Shown piece after piece: positions 48,628 through 57,530 of a stretch of DNA of 64,000 nt. Source of the stretch: JAABQT01 sp035459025 (GTDB lineage Bacteria; Pseudomonadota; Gammaproteobacteria; Burkholderiales; SG8-39); the NCBI GenBank assembly GCA_035459025.1, contig DATHYT010000068.1, positions 1 through 64,000 on the forward strand, given 5' to 3'. Made by a program: the position numbers and the translations under genes. Under the pieces are notes generated by a model. The model had not been told where the DNA came from. It worked only from the letters and a program-made list of their open reading frames with translations, and did not search any database. Every line of letters starts with the position of its first letter. Within the stretch, counting starts at the first letter, position 1.

Positions 48628-49265
48628 AGCGCGACGCGCGGCGCGCCGGGCGCGCCGGGCGCGAGCCGCCCGTCGTCCGCCGGCTCGCCCGGCACCTGGC
48701 GCACCGGCACCACGCCCGCCCAGATCGGCAGCTGATAGTCCTCGGGCTCGTCGATCGGCCCGCCGGTTCTCACCTTGGCCACCGCCTCGTCGATGTGCAG
48801 GCCGAAGACGCTCATCGCCTTCAGCTCCTGCTTGTTCACCGGGCGCAGGTTCTTCCAGTGCCCGGGGTAGATACGCTCGACGAACTCTTCCATCCTGGCG
48901 AGCTTTTCCTCGGGCGCGGTGACCTTGTACGGCTTGCCGAAAAGCATCGCCGAGCGGTAGTTCACCGACATGTGGAAGCCCGAGCGCGCCACCACCAGGC
49001 CGTCGAAGTGCGTCACCGTGAGGCACACCTCGGGCGATTTCTCCAGCGCGAGCAGCATCTTGCTCTTGGAGGAGCCGTGCCAGTAGACGGCGTCGCCTTC
49101 GCGCCAGTAGGCGGTCGGCGTGACGTAAGGGTGCTTGTCGATGACGTAGCCGAGGTGGCAGACGAAGCCCGCATCGAGGATCGCGTACAGCGTGTCGCGG
49201 TCGTAGTGGCCGCGCTTGGGCAGGCGGCGGATCTTCGTGCGCGCGGTGCGCTTCAGTTCTTTCAC
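48624..49265 (-). CDS. pyridoxamine 5'-phosphate oxidase family flavoprotein
   Basis: A 213-residue split-barrel protein of the PNPOx-like group (RRLPKRGHYDRDTLYAILDA, then HPYVTPTAYWREGDAVYWHG and RSGFHMSVNYRSAMLFG). Such proteins bind FMN, heme or F420; which one applies cannot be told, though FMN is likely. The start is a GTG at 49265 with GGGAG upstream. The C-terminus is proline/glycine-rich. It is divergent from the DpgC-like gene. Confidence 0.85.
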   Translation of the reverse strand: MKELKRTARTKIRRLPKRGHYDRDTLYAILDAGFVCHLGYVIDKHPYVTPTAYWREGDAVYWHGSSKSKMLLALEKSPEVCLTVTHFDGLVVARSGFHMSVNYRSAMLFGKPYKVTAPEEKLARMEEFVERIYPGHWKNLRPVNKQELKAMSVFGLHIDEAVAKVRTGGPIDEPEDYQLPIWAGVVPVRQVPGEPADDGRLAPGAPGAPRVAL

Positions 49266-49307
49266 TCTGGGCTCCCGGGGAGAGAAATCATCTTAGCAGC
49301 CGCGCGG

Positions 49308-49313
49308 TAGACT
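49308..49313 (+). promoter_or_regulatory. putative -10 box for the DpgC-like gene, leaderless arrangement
   Basis: TAGACT ends five bases before the ATG at 49319, so the transcript would begin at or just inside the start codon. No ribosome site precedes the ATG. Confidence 0.3.
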
Positions 49314-49318
49314 CGCGC

Positions 49319-50458
49319 ATGGCCTGGGACGCGCGCGCCGCCTACGACACCCTCACCGGGGGCATGACTCGCGCGCTGCGCGTGGACGAGCTTTGCCGGC
49401 TCGCCGCGGAACGCTTTCCGGGGCGGGTGCCGGGCGAGGCCGAGCTGGCGGCGGAAGCGAAGCTGCCGCAGCGCGACAAGAAGGGAATGGAGAAGGCGCA
49501 GGGGCGCTTTCTCGCCGCGGTGCTCGCCGATCCGCGCGCCGGCGAGCACCTGTGCCGCTCGATGCTCTTGCCGCGGGAAGACTCGAAGAAATACCTGGCG
49601 CAGTTCGAGGCCAAGGGCGAGCTCGAGCTGAACGGCGCGCATCTCGCGCGCCGCGGCAAGGCGGCGATCCTCACCATGCGCAATCCGCGCTACTTGAACG
49701 CCGAGGACGAGACCACGCTCGACGGGATGGAGATCGCCGTCGACGTGGCGCTGCTCGATTCGAAGAGCGAGCTCTGCGTGCTGCGCGGCGACACTGTCAC
49801 GCACACCAAGCACGCCGGCAAGCGCGTCTTCGGCGCCGGCATCAACCTCACGCACTTGTACCAGGGCAAGATCCGCTACCTCTGGTACCTGATCCGCGAT
49901 CTGGGCTTCGTCAACAAGTTCTATCGCGGCCTCGCGCTGCCCGGCGTGCATCCGGAGGAAGACTCGATCGAGAAGCCCTGGGTGGCGGCGGTGGAGAACT
50001 TCGCCATCGGCGGGCACTGCCAGATCCTGCTCACCATGGACTACGTGATCGCGGCGGAAGACGCGTACATGACGCTGCCCGCGCGCAAGGAAGGCATCAT
50101 CCCCGGCGCGGCGAACCTGCGGCTGCCGCGCTTCGTCGGCCCGCGCGTCGCGCGCCAGGCGATCCTCGCCGGGCGGCGGCTCGATTGCGCCTCGCCCGAG
50201 GGGCGCAGGATCTGCGACGAGATCGTGCCCGAGACCGGCATGGACCCGGCGATCGACAGCCTGATCGCGCTGCTCACCGATTCCGGCGTGGTGAGCGCGG
50301 CGGGCAACCGGCGGGCGCTGCGCTCGGGCGAGGAGCCGCTCGAGCAGTTCAGGAGATACATGGCCGTGTACGCGCGCGAGCAGGCCGTGTGCCACTTCAG
50401 CCCGGCGCTGATCGCCAATCTGGAGAAGCACTGGGACGCGGCGAACCGGCGCGGCTGA
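49319..50458 (+). CDS. crotonase-fold protein resembling DpgC dioxygenase
   Basis: A 379-residue protein. An N-terminal helical extension (residues 1-105) absent from ordinary enoyl-CoA hydratases precedes a crotonase domain with oxyanion-hole loops FGAGINLTHLYQGKI and NFAIGGHCQILLTMDYVIAA. The following LPARKEGIIPGAANLRLPRF matches, from memory, the cofactor-free (3,5-dihydroxyphenyl)acetyl-CoA 1,2-dioxygenase DpgC better than hydratases. The usual hydratase Glu pair is not evident. The natural substrate is unknown and no glycopeptide biosynthesis genes are near. A plain acyl-CoA hydratase or isomerase remains possible. Confidence 0.8.
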   Translation: MAWDARAAYDTLTGGMTRALRVDELCRLAAERFPGRVPGEAELAAEAKLPQRDKKGMEKAQGRFLAAVLADPRAGEHLCRSMLLPREDSKKYLAQFEAKGELELNGAHLARRGKAAILTMRNPRYLNAEDETTLDGMEIAVDVALLDSKSELCVLRGDTVTHTKHAGKRVFGAGINLTHLYQGKIRYLWYLIRDLGFVNKFYRGLALPGVHPEEDSIEKPWVAAVENFAIGGHCQILLTMDYVIAAEDAYMTLPARKEGIIPGAANLRLPRFVGPRVARQAILAGRRLDCASPEGRRICDEIVPETGMDPAIDSLIALLTDSGVVSAAGNRRALRSGEEPLEQFRRYMAVYAREQAVCHFSPALIANLEKHWDAANRRG

Positions 50459-50459
50459 T

Positions 50460-51311
50460 TCAGGCGAGCAGGAACTCCCGCACGACCGCGATCTGGTCCG
50501 CGTGCAGCAGCGTCGGCGCGTGGCCGATGCCGGGCAGCTCCACCAGCTTCGCCCGCGGCCCGCGCTCGGTCATCGCCTGCGCCGTCTCGCGCGTCAGCAG
50601 GTCCGACTGCGCGCCGCGGATCACCAGGGTCGGGCACGCCACCGCGTCCCACAGCTCCCACATCTCCAGGTCCTTGTCGGGCATGTGCTTGCGGTAGGGC
50701 TCGGCGATCTTCGGGTCGTAGTGCAGGCGCCAGCTGCCGTCGGTGTTCTTCCGCAGCACCACTTCGGTGAGAAAGCGCCACTGCGCGTCCGTGTGCGGCC
50801 CGAACGGCGCCGACACCGCGCGCATCACCTTCTCCGCCGCCTCGATGGAAGGAAACGAAGGCGACTGACCGACGTACTGGCCGATCCGCTCGAGCGCCGC
50901 CTTCGCCACCACCGGCCCGGCGTCGTTCAGCACCAGCTTCGCCACCGGCGAGCCCTTCTGCGCGGCGAGCGCCATGCCGATGAGTCCCCCCATCGAGGTG
51001 CCCACCCACTGCACGCGCTCGACGTCGAGGCGCGCCACGAGCGTCACCATGTCCGAAACGTACTGCGGGATCTGGTAGAGCATCGCGTCGGCGAGCCACT
51101 CGGAGTCGCCGCGCCCGGCGACGTCCGGGCACACCACGCGGTAGCGCCCGCAAAGCGCGCGCGCCAGGTTGTCGAAGTCGCGCGCGCAGCGCGTGAGGCC
51201 ATGCACGCAGATCACGACGTCGGGATTGTGCGCCTCGCCCCACTCCAGGTAGGCCATGCGGTGCAGGCCCGCGCTCGAGGCGCACTGCACGCGCTTCTCG
51301 CGCGGCAGCAC
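50460..51311 (-). CDS. alpha/beta hydrolase
   Basis: A hydrolase of about 283 residues. It has the oxyanion HGLTRCARDFDNLAR motif, VVCPDVAGRGDSEW, the nucleophile elbow VGTSMGGLIGM (Ser), Asp in RGAQSDLLT and the final His in PGIGHAPTLL, so the triad is complete. The start is taken at the GTG at 51311, just after the preceding stop; other starts are a GTG seven codons on and the ATG at HRMAYLEWG. The substrate is unknown. It is last in the comEC-dodecin-unknown-hydrolase series and converges on the DpgC-like gene. Confidence 0.88.
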   Translation of the reverse strand: MLPREKRVQCASSAGLHRMAYLEWGEAHNPDVVICVHGLTRCARDFDNLARALCGRYRVVCPDVAGRGDSEWLADAMLYQIPQYVSDMVTLVARLDVERVQWVGTSMGGLIGMALAAQKGSPVAKLVLNDAGPVVAKAALERIGQYVGQSPSFPSIEAAEKVMRAVSAPFGPHTDAQWRFLTEVVLRKNTDGSWRLHYDPKIAEPYRKHMPDKDLEMWELWDAVACPTLVIRGAQSDLLTRETAQAMTERGPRAKLVELPGIGHAPTLLHADQIAVVREFLLA

Positions 51312-51313
51312 CG

Positions 51314-51625
51314 CTAGGCCGGGCCGCGGTCCCCGGTCCACTTGTCCACCAGCTTGCCCGCTTCGATCGCGGCGCCGCCGCGCGCGCCGTCCTTGTCCCA
51401 CTCGACTTCCACGCGCAGCTCCTCGAAGGCGCGCGTCGCCTCGACGAACGCCGGGAACGGGATGCCGCGGGCGATCTCGAAGCGATACTCGAGCTCGCCG
51501 GGGCGGTGGTGCTCGGTGTAGTTCTCGGCGTCCATGTCGCGCACCATCAGGAAGCGCACGCGCTCGCGGAACTCCTCGAAGCGCCCGGCCGCGCCGGTGA
51601 CGCGCACCACCGCCGTGAACGCCAT
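51314..51625 (-). CDS. conserved small protein of unknown function
   Basis: A 103-residue acidic protein starting MAFTAVVRVTGAAGRFEEFR, then VRDMDAENYTEHHRPGELEY and ending KLVDKWTGDRGPA. It has a mixed alpha/beta look with no signal peptide or cysteines. The ATG shares one base with the dodecin stop (TGATG), so it is coupled to dodecin. I do not recognise the family. Confidence 0.7.
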   Translation of the reverse strand: MAFTAVVRVTGAAGRFEEFRERVRFLMVRDMDAENYTEHHRPGELEYRFEIARGIPFPAFVEATRAFEELRVEVEWDKDGARGGAAIEAGKLVDKWTGDRGPA

Positions 51626-51843
51626 CAGCCGCCGTACTTGAACGACAGCGACAGGCGCGCGCGGAACTGTGTCACCTTGCCGTCCTCCACCTTCACGTCG
51701 AGCTTGGTGACTTCCGCGATGCGCAGGTCGCGCAGCGAGCTGGCAGCGGTCTTCACCGCGTTCTTCGCCGCTTCTTCCCACGAATTGGGGCTGGTGCCGA
51801 TTACGTCGGTGACCCGATAGACCGCGTTGTCGCCTTTGGCCAT
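51625..51843 (-). CDS. dodecin family flavin-binding protein
   Basis: A 72-residue dodecin (VYRVTDVIGTSPNSWEEAAK, then ASSLRDLRIAEVTKLDVKVE and ARLSLSFKYGG). Dodecins form 12-subunit shells that store flavin or CoA-like ligands. The ATG at 51843 has a good AGGAGG site 7 bases upstream and a TACACT box at 51886-51891, so it is probably translated on its own. However, its frame is also the uninterrupted continuation of comEC, which has no stop codon before it. Confidence 0.85.
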   Translation of the reverse strand: MAKGDNAVYRVTDVIGTSPNSWEEAAKNAVKTAASSLRDLRIAEVTKLDVKVEDGKVTQFRARLSLSFKYGG

Positions 51844-54180
51844 GTGCGCCTCCTGGAAGTTGGACGGGAGAACCCCCGCGGGGCCAGTGTACGCCGGAGG
51901 CGCGGGGACGTGCCAGTAGCGCGCGCGGCGCGCGCGCTCGCGCTCGGCTGCGAGGCCCGCGGGAGACAGTCGCAGCGTGAGCGCCCCGTCGCGGTCGGTG
52001 CGCAGCAGCTGCGCGCCCGCTGCGGCATAGCGCGCCCGCACTTCGGCCGCGGGATGGCCGAAGCGGTTGCGATAGCCGGCCGAAGCCACTGCGAGGCGCG
52101 GGCGCACTGCGTCGACGAACGGCGCCGAGGACGAGCTGCGGCTGCCATGGTGCGGCACGAGGAGCGCATCGGCGCGCACCACGCCGTCGCGCAAGAGCGC
52201 GAGCTCGGTGCCGCGCTCGATGTCGCCGGTGAGGAGCATCGCGCTGCCGTCCGTGCTCACCTTGAGCACGCAGCTTTCGTCGTTCCTGCGCCGCGCCGTG
52301 CGCCCCGGCGCCGGATGCAGTATTTCGAACCGCACGCCGTCCCACGTCCAGGACGTGCCGCGCTGGCAGCGTTTGGGCCCCGGTGCGAGCGCGAGCAGCG
52401 GGTGGCCATCGGGGAGCGAGTGCAGCAGCGCGTCCGCCTCGAAGCCTTCGAGAATCGAGCGCGCGCCGCCCACATGGTCGCTGTCGTCGTGCGTGAGCAC
52501 CAGCGCGTCGAGCCGCGCCACGCCGAGCGCACGCAGCGCGGGCGCGACGATGCGCTCGCCACTGTCGGTCTCGCCGTAGGCGGGGCCTGCATCGTAGAGC
52601 AGCGCGTGGCGTTCGGTTCGTACCAGCACCGCGAGCCCCTGGCCCACGTCGAACGTGGTCACCCAGGCTTCGCCCGGCGCCGGCGCCGGCGGCGGCAGCG
52701 CGACCAGGGGCAGCATCAGCGCGAGGCCGGCGCCGCGCCACGGAAAGCCGCGCGGCATGAGAAGCCATGCTACGCCGGCGAGCGCGGTGAGCGTCGCCCA
52801 GAGCGGCGGAACGTGCTGCTGCCAGAGCGCTCCCGGGAGCGCCGCGCACCACTCGAGGTAGGCGAGGAGCCACTGCACCAGCCACTGCGCCGCGTGCAGC
52901 AGCGCGTCCACGGGCAGCACGGCGGCGGCGAGCGCGAGCGGCGTGATCACCGCCGATACGAGAGGAATGGCGAGCGCGTTGGCGAGCGGGCCCGCCACCG
53001 AGACCTGGGCGAAGAGGATCAGCGCCGCCGGCGCGAGGCCCACGGTGATGGCCCATTGCACCCGCAGCCACTGCCGCCAGCGCGGCTCGGGCTGCGTCCA
53101 GCCCGTGCCGACATGAAAGATCAGCGCCACCGCGCCGAACGAGAGCCAGAAGCCCGGCTGCAGCACGGCCCAGGGATCGAGCGCGCACACCAGGGCGAGC
53201 GCCAGCGCGAGCGTGCGCGCCGGCGAGGCGATGCGCCCGCTCCACAGCGCCAGCGCCACCACGCTCACCATATAGAAGGTGCGCTGCGCCGGCACGGCGA
53301 AGCCGGCAAGGAGCGTATAGGCGAACGCCGCGGCGATGGCGGTTGCGGCCCCCGCCTTTCGCGCCGGCAACGCGAGCGCCAGGCGCGGCACGCGCCGCCA
53401 CAGTGCCGAGGCGAGCCACGCGGCGAGGCCCGAGACCAGCGTCACGTGCAGCCCCGAGATGCTCATCAGGTGCGTGACGCCGGTGCGGCTGAACAGGCGC
53501 CATTCCTCGTTGGCAATGGCGCGCTGCTCGCCCACCGCGAGCGCTGAAAGGATGCCAGCGGCGGGCGTCGCGCCGAGAACGGCGTGAAAGCGCACGCGCA
53601 CTGCGGCGCGCGCCTGCGCGATGCGGTCGACGAAGCTGTTGCGTGCGCCGAGGCGCCGAGCGCTTTGCGGCGCGCGCACGTAGCCCGTGGCGCCGATGCC
53701 GCGCTCGGTGAGCCAGGCTTCGTAGTCGAAGCCGTGCGGGTTGAGCGGGCCGTGCGGGCGCTTCAGGCGCAGGGTGAGCAGCCAGCGCTCGCCCGGCTGC
53801 AGCTCGGGCGGCGGCTCGCCGGCCAGGTCCTCATACCAGAAGAGCAGGACCCTGCCGGGCAGTCGCGCGGTCGACGACTCGGGCTCGAACTCGAAGCGCA
53901 GGCCGCGCTCGGCGGCGGCGGGCAGCCCGGAAACGACGCCCGCCACCTCGACGTCCTTGCCTTCCAGCTCGGGCGCGAGGCGGTCGGCGAGGCGCAGGTG
54001 CGCGGCTCCCGCCGCCCACAGGAAACCTGCGGCGAATGCCGCGGGCACGACGAGCGCGCGCCGCCACGCGGCGAGCGCCGCGCAGGCCGGCAGCGCGCCG
54101 AGCCAAGCGAGCGCGGGCAGCGCCGCCTGCTGCTGCAGGAGCAGCACCCCGGCGGTGAAGGCGAGCGCGGCCGCGGTCAT
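51625..54180 (-). CDS. comEC: DNA uptake channel ComEC/Rec2, open frame continuing in-frame through dodecin
   Basis: ComEC forms the inner-membrane channel for single-stranded DNA in natural transformation. The N-terminal DUF4131-like region and soluble OB-like segment are followed by the Competence domain (LFSRTGVTHLMSISGLHVTL) with many helices, then a C-terminal metallo-beta-lactamase-like domain (TFDVGQGLAVLVRTERHALL, LVLTHDDSDHVGGA, LLVPHHGSRSSSSAPFV). ComEC-like sequence covers about 765 residues; the frame then runs through a 17-residue linker into dodecin without a stop, giving 851 residues. Either the stop was lost or the proteins are partly made as a fusion. Confidence 0.88.
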   Translation of the reverse strand: MTAAALAFTAGVLLLQQQAALPALAWLGALPACAALAAWRRALVVPAAFAAGFLWAAGAAHLRLADRLAPELEGKDVEVAGVVSGLPAAAERGLRFEFEPESSTARLPGRVLLFWYEDLAGEPPPELQPGERWLLTLRLKRPHGPLNPHGFDYEAWLTERGIGATGYVRAPQSARRLGARNSFVDRIAQARAAVRVRFHAVLGATPAAGILSALAVGEQRAIANEEWRLFSRTGVTHLMSISGLHVTLVSGLAAWLASALWRRVPRLALALPARKAGAATAIAAAFAYTLLAGFAVPAQRTFYMVSVVALALWSGRIASPARTLALALALVCALDPWAVLQPGFWLSFGAVALIFHVGTGWTQPEPRWRQWLRVQWAITVGLAPAALILFAQVSVAGPLANALAIPLVSAVITPLALAAAVLPVDALLHAAQWLVQWLLAYLEWCAALPGALWQQHVPPLWATLTALAGVAWLLMPRGFPWRGAGLALMLPLVALPPPAPAPGEAWVTTFDVGQGLAVLVRTERHALLYDAGPAYGETDSGERIVAPALRALGVARLDALVLTHDDSDHVGGARSILEGFEADALLHSLPDGHPLLALAPGPKRCQRGTSWTWDGVRFEILHPAPGRTARRRNDESCVLKVSTDGSAMLLTGDIERGTELALLRDGVVRADALLVPHHGSRSSSSAPFVDAVRPRLAVASAGYRNRFGHPAAEVRARYAAAGAQLLRTDRDGALTLRLSPAGLAAERERARRARYWHVPAPPAYTGPAGVLPSNFQEAHMAKGDNAVYRVTDVIGTSPNSWEEAAKNAVKTAASSLRDLRIAEVTKLDVKVEDGKVTQFRARLSLSFKYGG
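51886..51891 (-). promoter_or_regulatory. putative -10 box for dodecin inside the comEC 3' region
   Basis: The minus strand reads TACACT about 42 bases before the dodecin ATG. The -35 is weak. This box would let dodecin be expressed apart from comEC. Confidence 0.3.
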
Positions 54181-54216
54181 CTAGAATCAACGCGCCGGCG
54201 ACGCGCCGGATGACCG

Positions 54217-54768
54217 ATGCCACGCAAGTTCTTCCGCAAGTACCTGCCGAGCGCCGACGAAGTGCGCGGCAACCGCCTCGCGGCCCTGTTCGGCAAGTTG
54301 CTGCACGACCCGAACTTGTGGCACCTCAACCGCGATTCGGTGGCCGGCGCGGTGGCGATCGGGCTGTTCGCGGGCCTCGTGCCGGGGCCGCTGCAGATGC
54401 TGGCCGCACTCGCCCTCGCCATTCCCTTCCGGCGCAACCTGCCGGTGGCGCTGCTGACGACCTTCTACACCAACCCGCTCACCATCGTGCCGCTCTACGT
54501 GCTCGCCTACGGCTACGGCAGCCTGCTCCTCGGACGCGACGTGAGGCGGCTGCCCGTCGAGCCGTTCGAGATGGACTGGGCGAACTTCTTCGACTCGATG
54601 GCGCGGCTCGCCGACTGGACGCTCGCGCTCGGCAAGCCGCTCGCGCTCGGGCTGGTGGCGCTCGCGCTGACGCTCGCCGTGCTGGGATACCTGCTCGTGC
54701 AGCTCGGCTGGCGCGCCTACGTGGTGCTCGCCTGGCGCGCGCGCCGCGAGAAGCGGAGGCGCCGGTGA
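54217..54768 (+). CDS. DUF2062 family membrane protein
   Basis: A 183-residue protein with about three transmembrane segments (SVAGAVAIGLFAGLVPGPLQ, ALLTTFYTNPLTIVPLYVLA and ALGLVALALTLAVLGYLLVQ) and basic ends. It starts MPRKFFRKYLPSADEVRGNR as in many betaproteobacterial DUF2062 proteins. A TAGAAT at 54182-54187 may be its -10. It is divergent from comEC. Function unknown; the next gene starts inside its stop codon. Confidence 0.85.
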   Translation: MPRKFFRKYLPSADEVRGNRLAALFGKLLHDPNLWHLNRDSVAGAVAIGLFAGLVPGPLQMLAALALAIPFRRNLPVALLTTFYTNPLTIVPLYVLAYGYGSLLLGRDVRRLPVEPFEMDWANFFDSMARLADWTLALGKPLALGLVALALTLAVLGYLLVQLGWRAYVVLAWRARREKRRRR

Positions 54769-55067
54769 CGCACGCGGAGTTCGTCGCCGCCTATCGCGAA
54801 GGGCGGCTCAAGGTACAGGTGGATCGCGAGGCTGCGGCGCGCCATGTCTCAGCGCGGCTCATGCTGCCCGTCGTGCTGCTGCCCTTGCTCGGGATCGCCG
54901 TGGCGCTGGCGCTGGTGGGCCACTACGTGATCGGGGGACTGGTGTTCGCGGCCGCGCTCGGCCTGCGCTTTGCAGTGCGCCGCACCGCCCCCGGCTTCGT
55001 CCTGCAGCGCGCCCTCGCCGACGAACCCTTCTACGCCGAAGCCGTCGCCTCGCGACTACTTAAATAG
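54765..55067 (+). CDS. small membrane protein of unknown function, C-terminus inside an inverted repeat
   Basis: A 100-residue protein with two helices (LMLPVVLLPLLGIAVALALV, then GGLVFAAALGLRFAV). The GTG start overlaps the DUF2062 stop (GTGA). Its last three codons and stop (LLK-stop: CTACTTAAATAG) fall within the left arm of the 31-bp inverted repeat, suggesting that the original 3' end was replaced when the repeat arrived. Not recognised. Confidence 0.7.
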   Translation: MTHAEFVAAYREGRLKVQVDREAAARHVSARLMLPVVLLPLLGIAVALALVGHYVIGGLVFAAALGLRFAVRRTAPGFVLQRALADEPFYAEAVASRLLK

Positions 55068-55133
55068 GGACAGACCTCATTTTTCTTTTCGTATATGCAG
55101 TCGCGTATCAAGAAAGAAAAATGAGGTCTGTCC

Positions 55134-55143
<10 letters not shown>
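55058..55143. repeat. perfect 31-bp inverted repeat with 24-base spacer
   Basis: The left arm 55058-55088 and right arm 55113-55143 are exact reverse complements (ACTTAAATAGGGACAGACCT at the outer end of the left arm). Each arm carries CTTAAATAG reading outward-to-inward, so it ends both convergent genes with the codons for Leu-Lys-stop. Transcripts from either side would form a 31-bp stem with a U-rich inner part, so it may act as a bidirectional terminator. The AT-rich content contrasts with the surroundings. The GGGACAGACCTCATTTT core resembles dispersed palindromes of environmental betaproteobacteria from memory. Confidence 0.9.
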
Positions 55144-55797
<654 letters not shown>

Positions 55798-55805
<8 letters not shown>

Positions 55806-57039
55806 AGCGCAGCGCCTCCGCCGGATTGACGCGCGAGGCGCGCCAGCTCGGATACAGCGTGGCGACAAGCGACAGCACGAGCGACACCGCGCACACGATC
55901 GCCACGTCCATAAACTCGACCTTCGAGGGCAGGTCCGGGATCTGGTAGACGTCCTTCGACAGGAACTTGAAGCCGAGCACCGTCTCGAGCGCGGGAACGA
56001 CGACGTCGACATTGAAGGCGAGCGCGAGGCCGCCAGCGAAGCCGAGCAGCGTGCCGATGACGCCAATCACGCTGCCCTGCACGATGAAGATCTGCATCAC
56101 GGAGCGCGGCGCCGCGCCGAGGGTGCGCAGGATGGCGATGTCGGCCTGCTTGTCGGTCACCAGCATCACCAGCGTCGACACGACGTTGAAGGCGGCCACG
56201 GTGATGATCAGCACCATGATGATGAAGATCATGCGCTTTTCGATCTCGATGGCGCGGAACAGATTCGGGTTGGCCCGCGTCCAGTCGGAGGCTTCCAGGC
56301 CGCGCTCGGAACGCAGCGTGATCTCGCGCGCGACCCCGCGTGCCTCGAGGGGGTCGTCGAGCTTCAAGCGCACGCCCGACACCGCGTCGCCGATCTGGTA
56401 CAGGCGCTGCGCGTCGGCGAGGTGGATGAGGGCGAGCGCGGCGTCGGCTTCCGCGTAGCCGACGTCGAAGATGCCGACCACCGTGAACTGCTTGAGCCGC
56501 GGGATCACGCCCGCCGGGGTGACGCTGCCGCGCGGGATGATGAGCACCAGCTTGTCGTCGATGTAGGTGCGCAGCGCGCGCGCCAGGTCGCCGCCGATCA
56601 CGACGCCGAACTCGTCCGCCCGCAGCGCCTCGAGGCTGCCGGCGCGCATGTGCTGCGCGATGTCGGTGACCCGCGACTCCGGCCCCGGCAGGATGCCGCG
56701 TCCCAGCACGCCGCGCGCGGCGCCGCTCACCGTGACCATGGCCTGGCCGTGCACGTACGGCGCGCTCGCCTGCACGCGCGGCAGCGCCGCGACCTCCTGG
56801 GCCACGCCCTCCCAGTCGGCGAGCCCGCCGCGCGGGTCGTACACCTGCACGTGCGAGGCCACGCCGAGGATGCGCGTGCGGATCTCCTCCTGGAAGCCGT
56901 TCATCACCGACAGCACCACGATCAGCGCCGCCACGCCGAGCCCGATCCCGGCCATCGAGATGAGCGAGATGAAGCTGATGAAGTGGTTGCGCCGCTTGGC
57001 GCGGGTGTAGCGCAGGCCGACGAGGAGTTCGTACCGCAC
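55798..57039 (-). CDS. lolC: lipoprotein-releasing ABC transporter permease LolC/E
   Basis: A 413-residue inner-membrane protein. The N-terminal helix region (RRNHFISFISLISMAGIGLG) is followed by a MacB-type periplasmic domain and three C-terminal helices with FtsX motifs (AFNVVSTLVMLVTDKQADIA, then ILRTLGAAPRSVMQIFIVQG). Only one permease gene is present, so the complex is probably LolC/E2-D2, as in organisms with a single LolF-type permease. The start is a GTG at 57039 within the divergent gap to the HugZ-like gene. Confidence 0.93.
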
Positions 57040-57055
57040 GGGGCCACGAGAATAC

Positions 57056-57061
57056 TACAAT
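57056..57061 (+). promoter_or_regulatory. putative -10 box for the HugZ-like gene, leaderless arrangement
   Basis: TACAAT is followed by exactly seven bases and then the ATG at 57069, so transcription should begin at the start codon. No ribosome site is present. Confidence 0.45.
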
Positions 57062-57068
57062 CGCTGCG

Positions 57069-57530
57069 ATGGACCCCGACGATGCCGCGGCGCTGGCGCG
57101 GCTGCTGCGCACCGGGCGCGTGGCGCACCTCGGCACGCTGCGCCAGGGCGCGCCGCTTGCGTCGATGACGCTGTATCTCGCGGCGCCCGACTTCAGCGCC
57201 TGCTACGTGCACGTGAGCCGCCTCGCCTGGCACACGCAGGACATGCAGGCCGATCCGCGCGTCGCGCTGTCGGTGTCCGAAACCGACGACGGCCGCGAGG
57301 ACCCGTTCACGCTTGCACGCGTCACGATCCGCGGCGTGGCCGAGGCGCTCGGCGCCGAGCCTGGACTGACGCAGGCGTGGCTGGCGCGCTTCCCGGCCCA
57401 GGCCGTGAACTTCGAGCTCGGCGACTTTTCCTTCTGGCGCATCGTGCCGCACGACGCGCGCTTCGTCGCCGGGTTCGGGCGCATCCACAACCTCTCGGCC
57501 GCCGAGCTCGCCGCGGCGGCGCGCGTGTGA
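57069..57530 (+). CDS. HugZ-like PNPOx-fold protein
   Basis: A 153-residue split-barrel protein (RLLRTGRVAHLGTLRQGAPL, then HVSRLAWHTQDMQADPRVAL and LGDFSFWRIVPHDARFVAGF, GRIHNL). The last motif matches HugZ-type heme-utilisation proteins, which bind heme and degrade it, but the C-terminal heme-binding DUF2470 domain is missing. It could bind FMN or heme. The next gene starts inside its stop (GTGA). Confidence 0.85.
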   Translation: MDPDDAAALARLLRTGRVAHLGTLRQGAPLASMTLYLAAPDFSACYVHVSRLAWHTQDMQADPRVALSVSETDDGREDPFTLARVTIRGVAEALGAEPGLTQAWLARFPAQAVNFELGDFSFWRIVPHDARFVAGFGRIHNLSAAELAAAARV

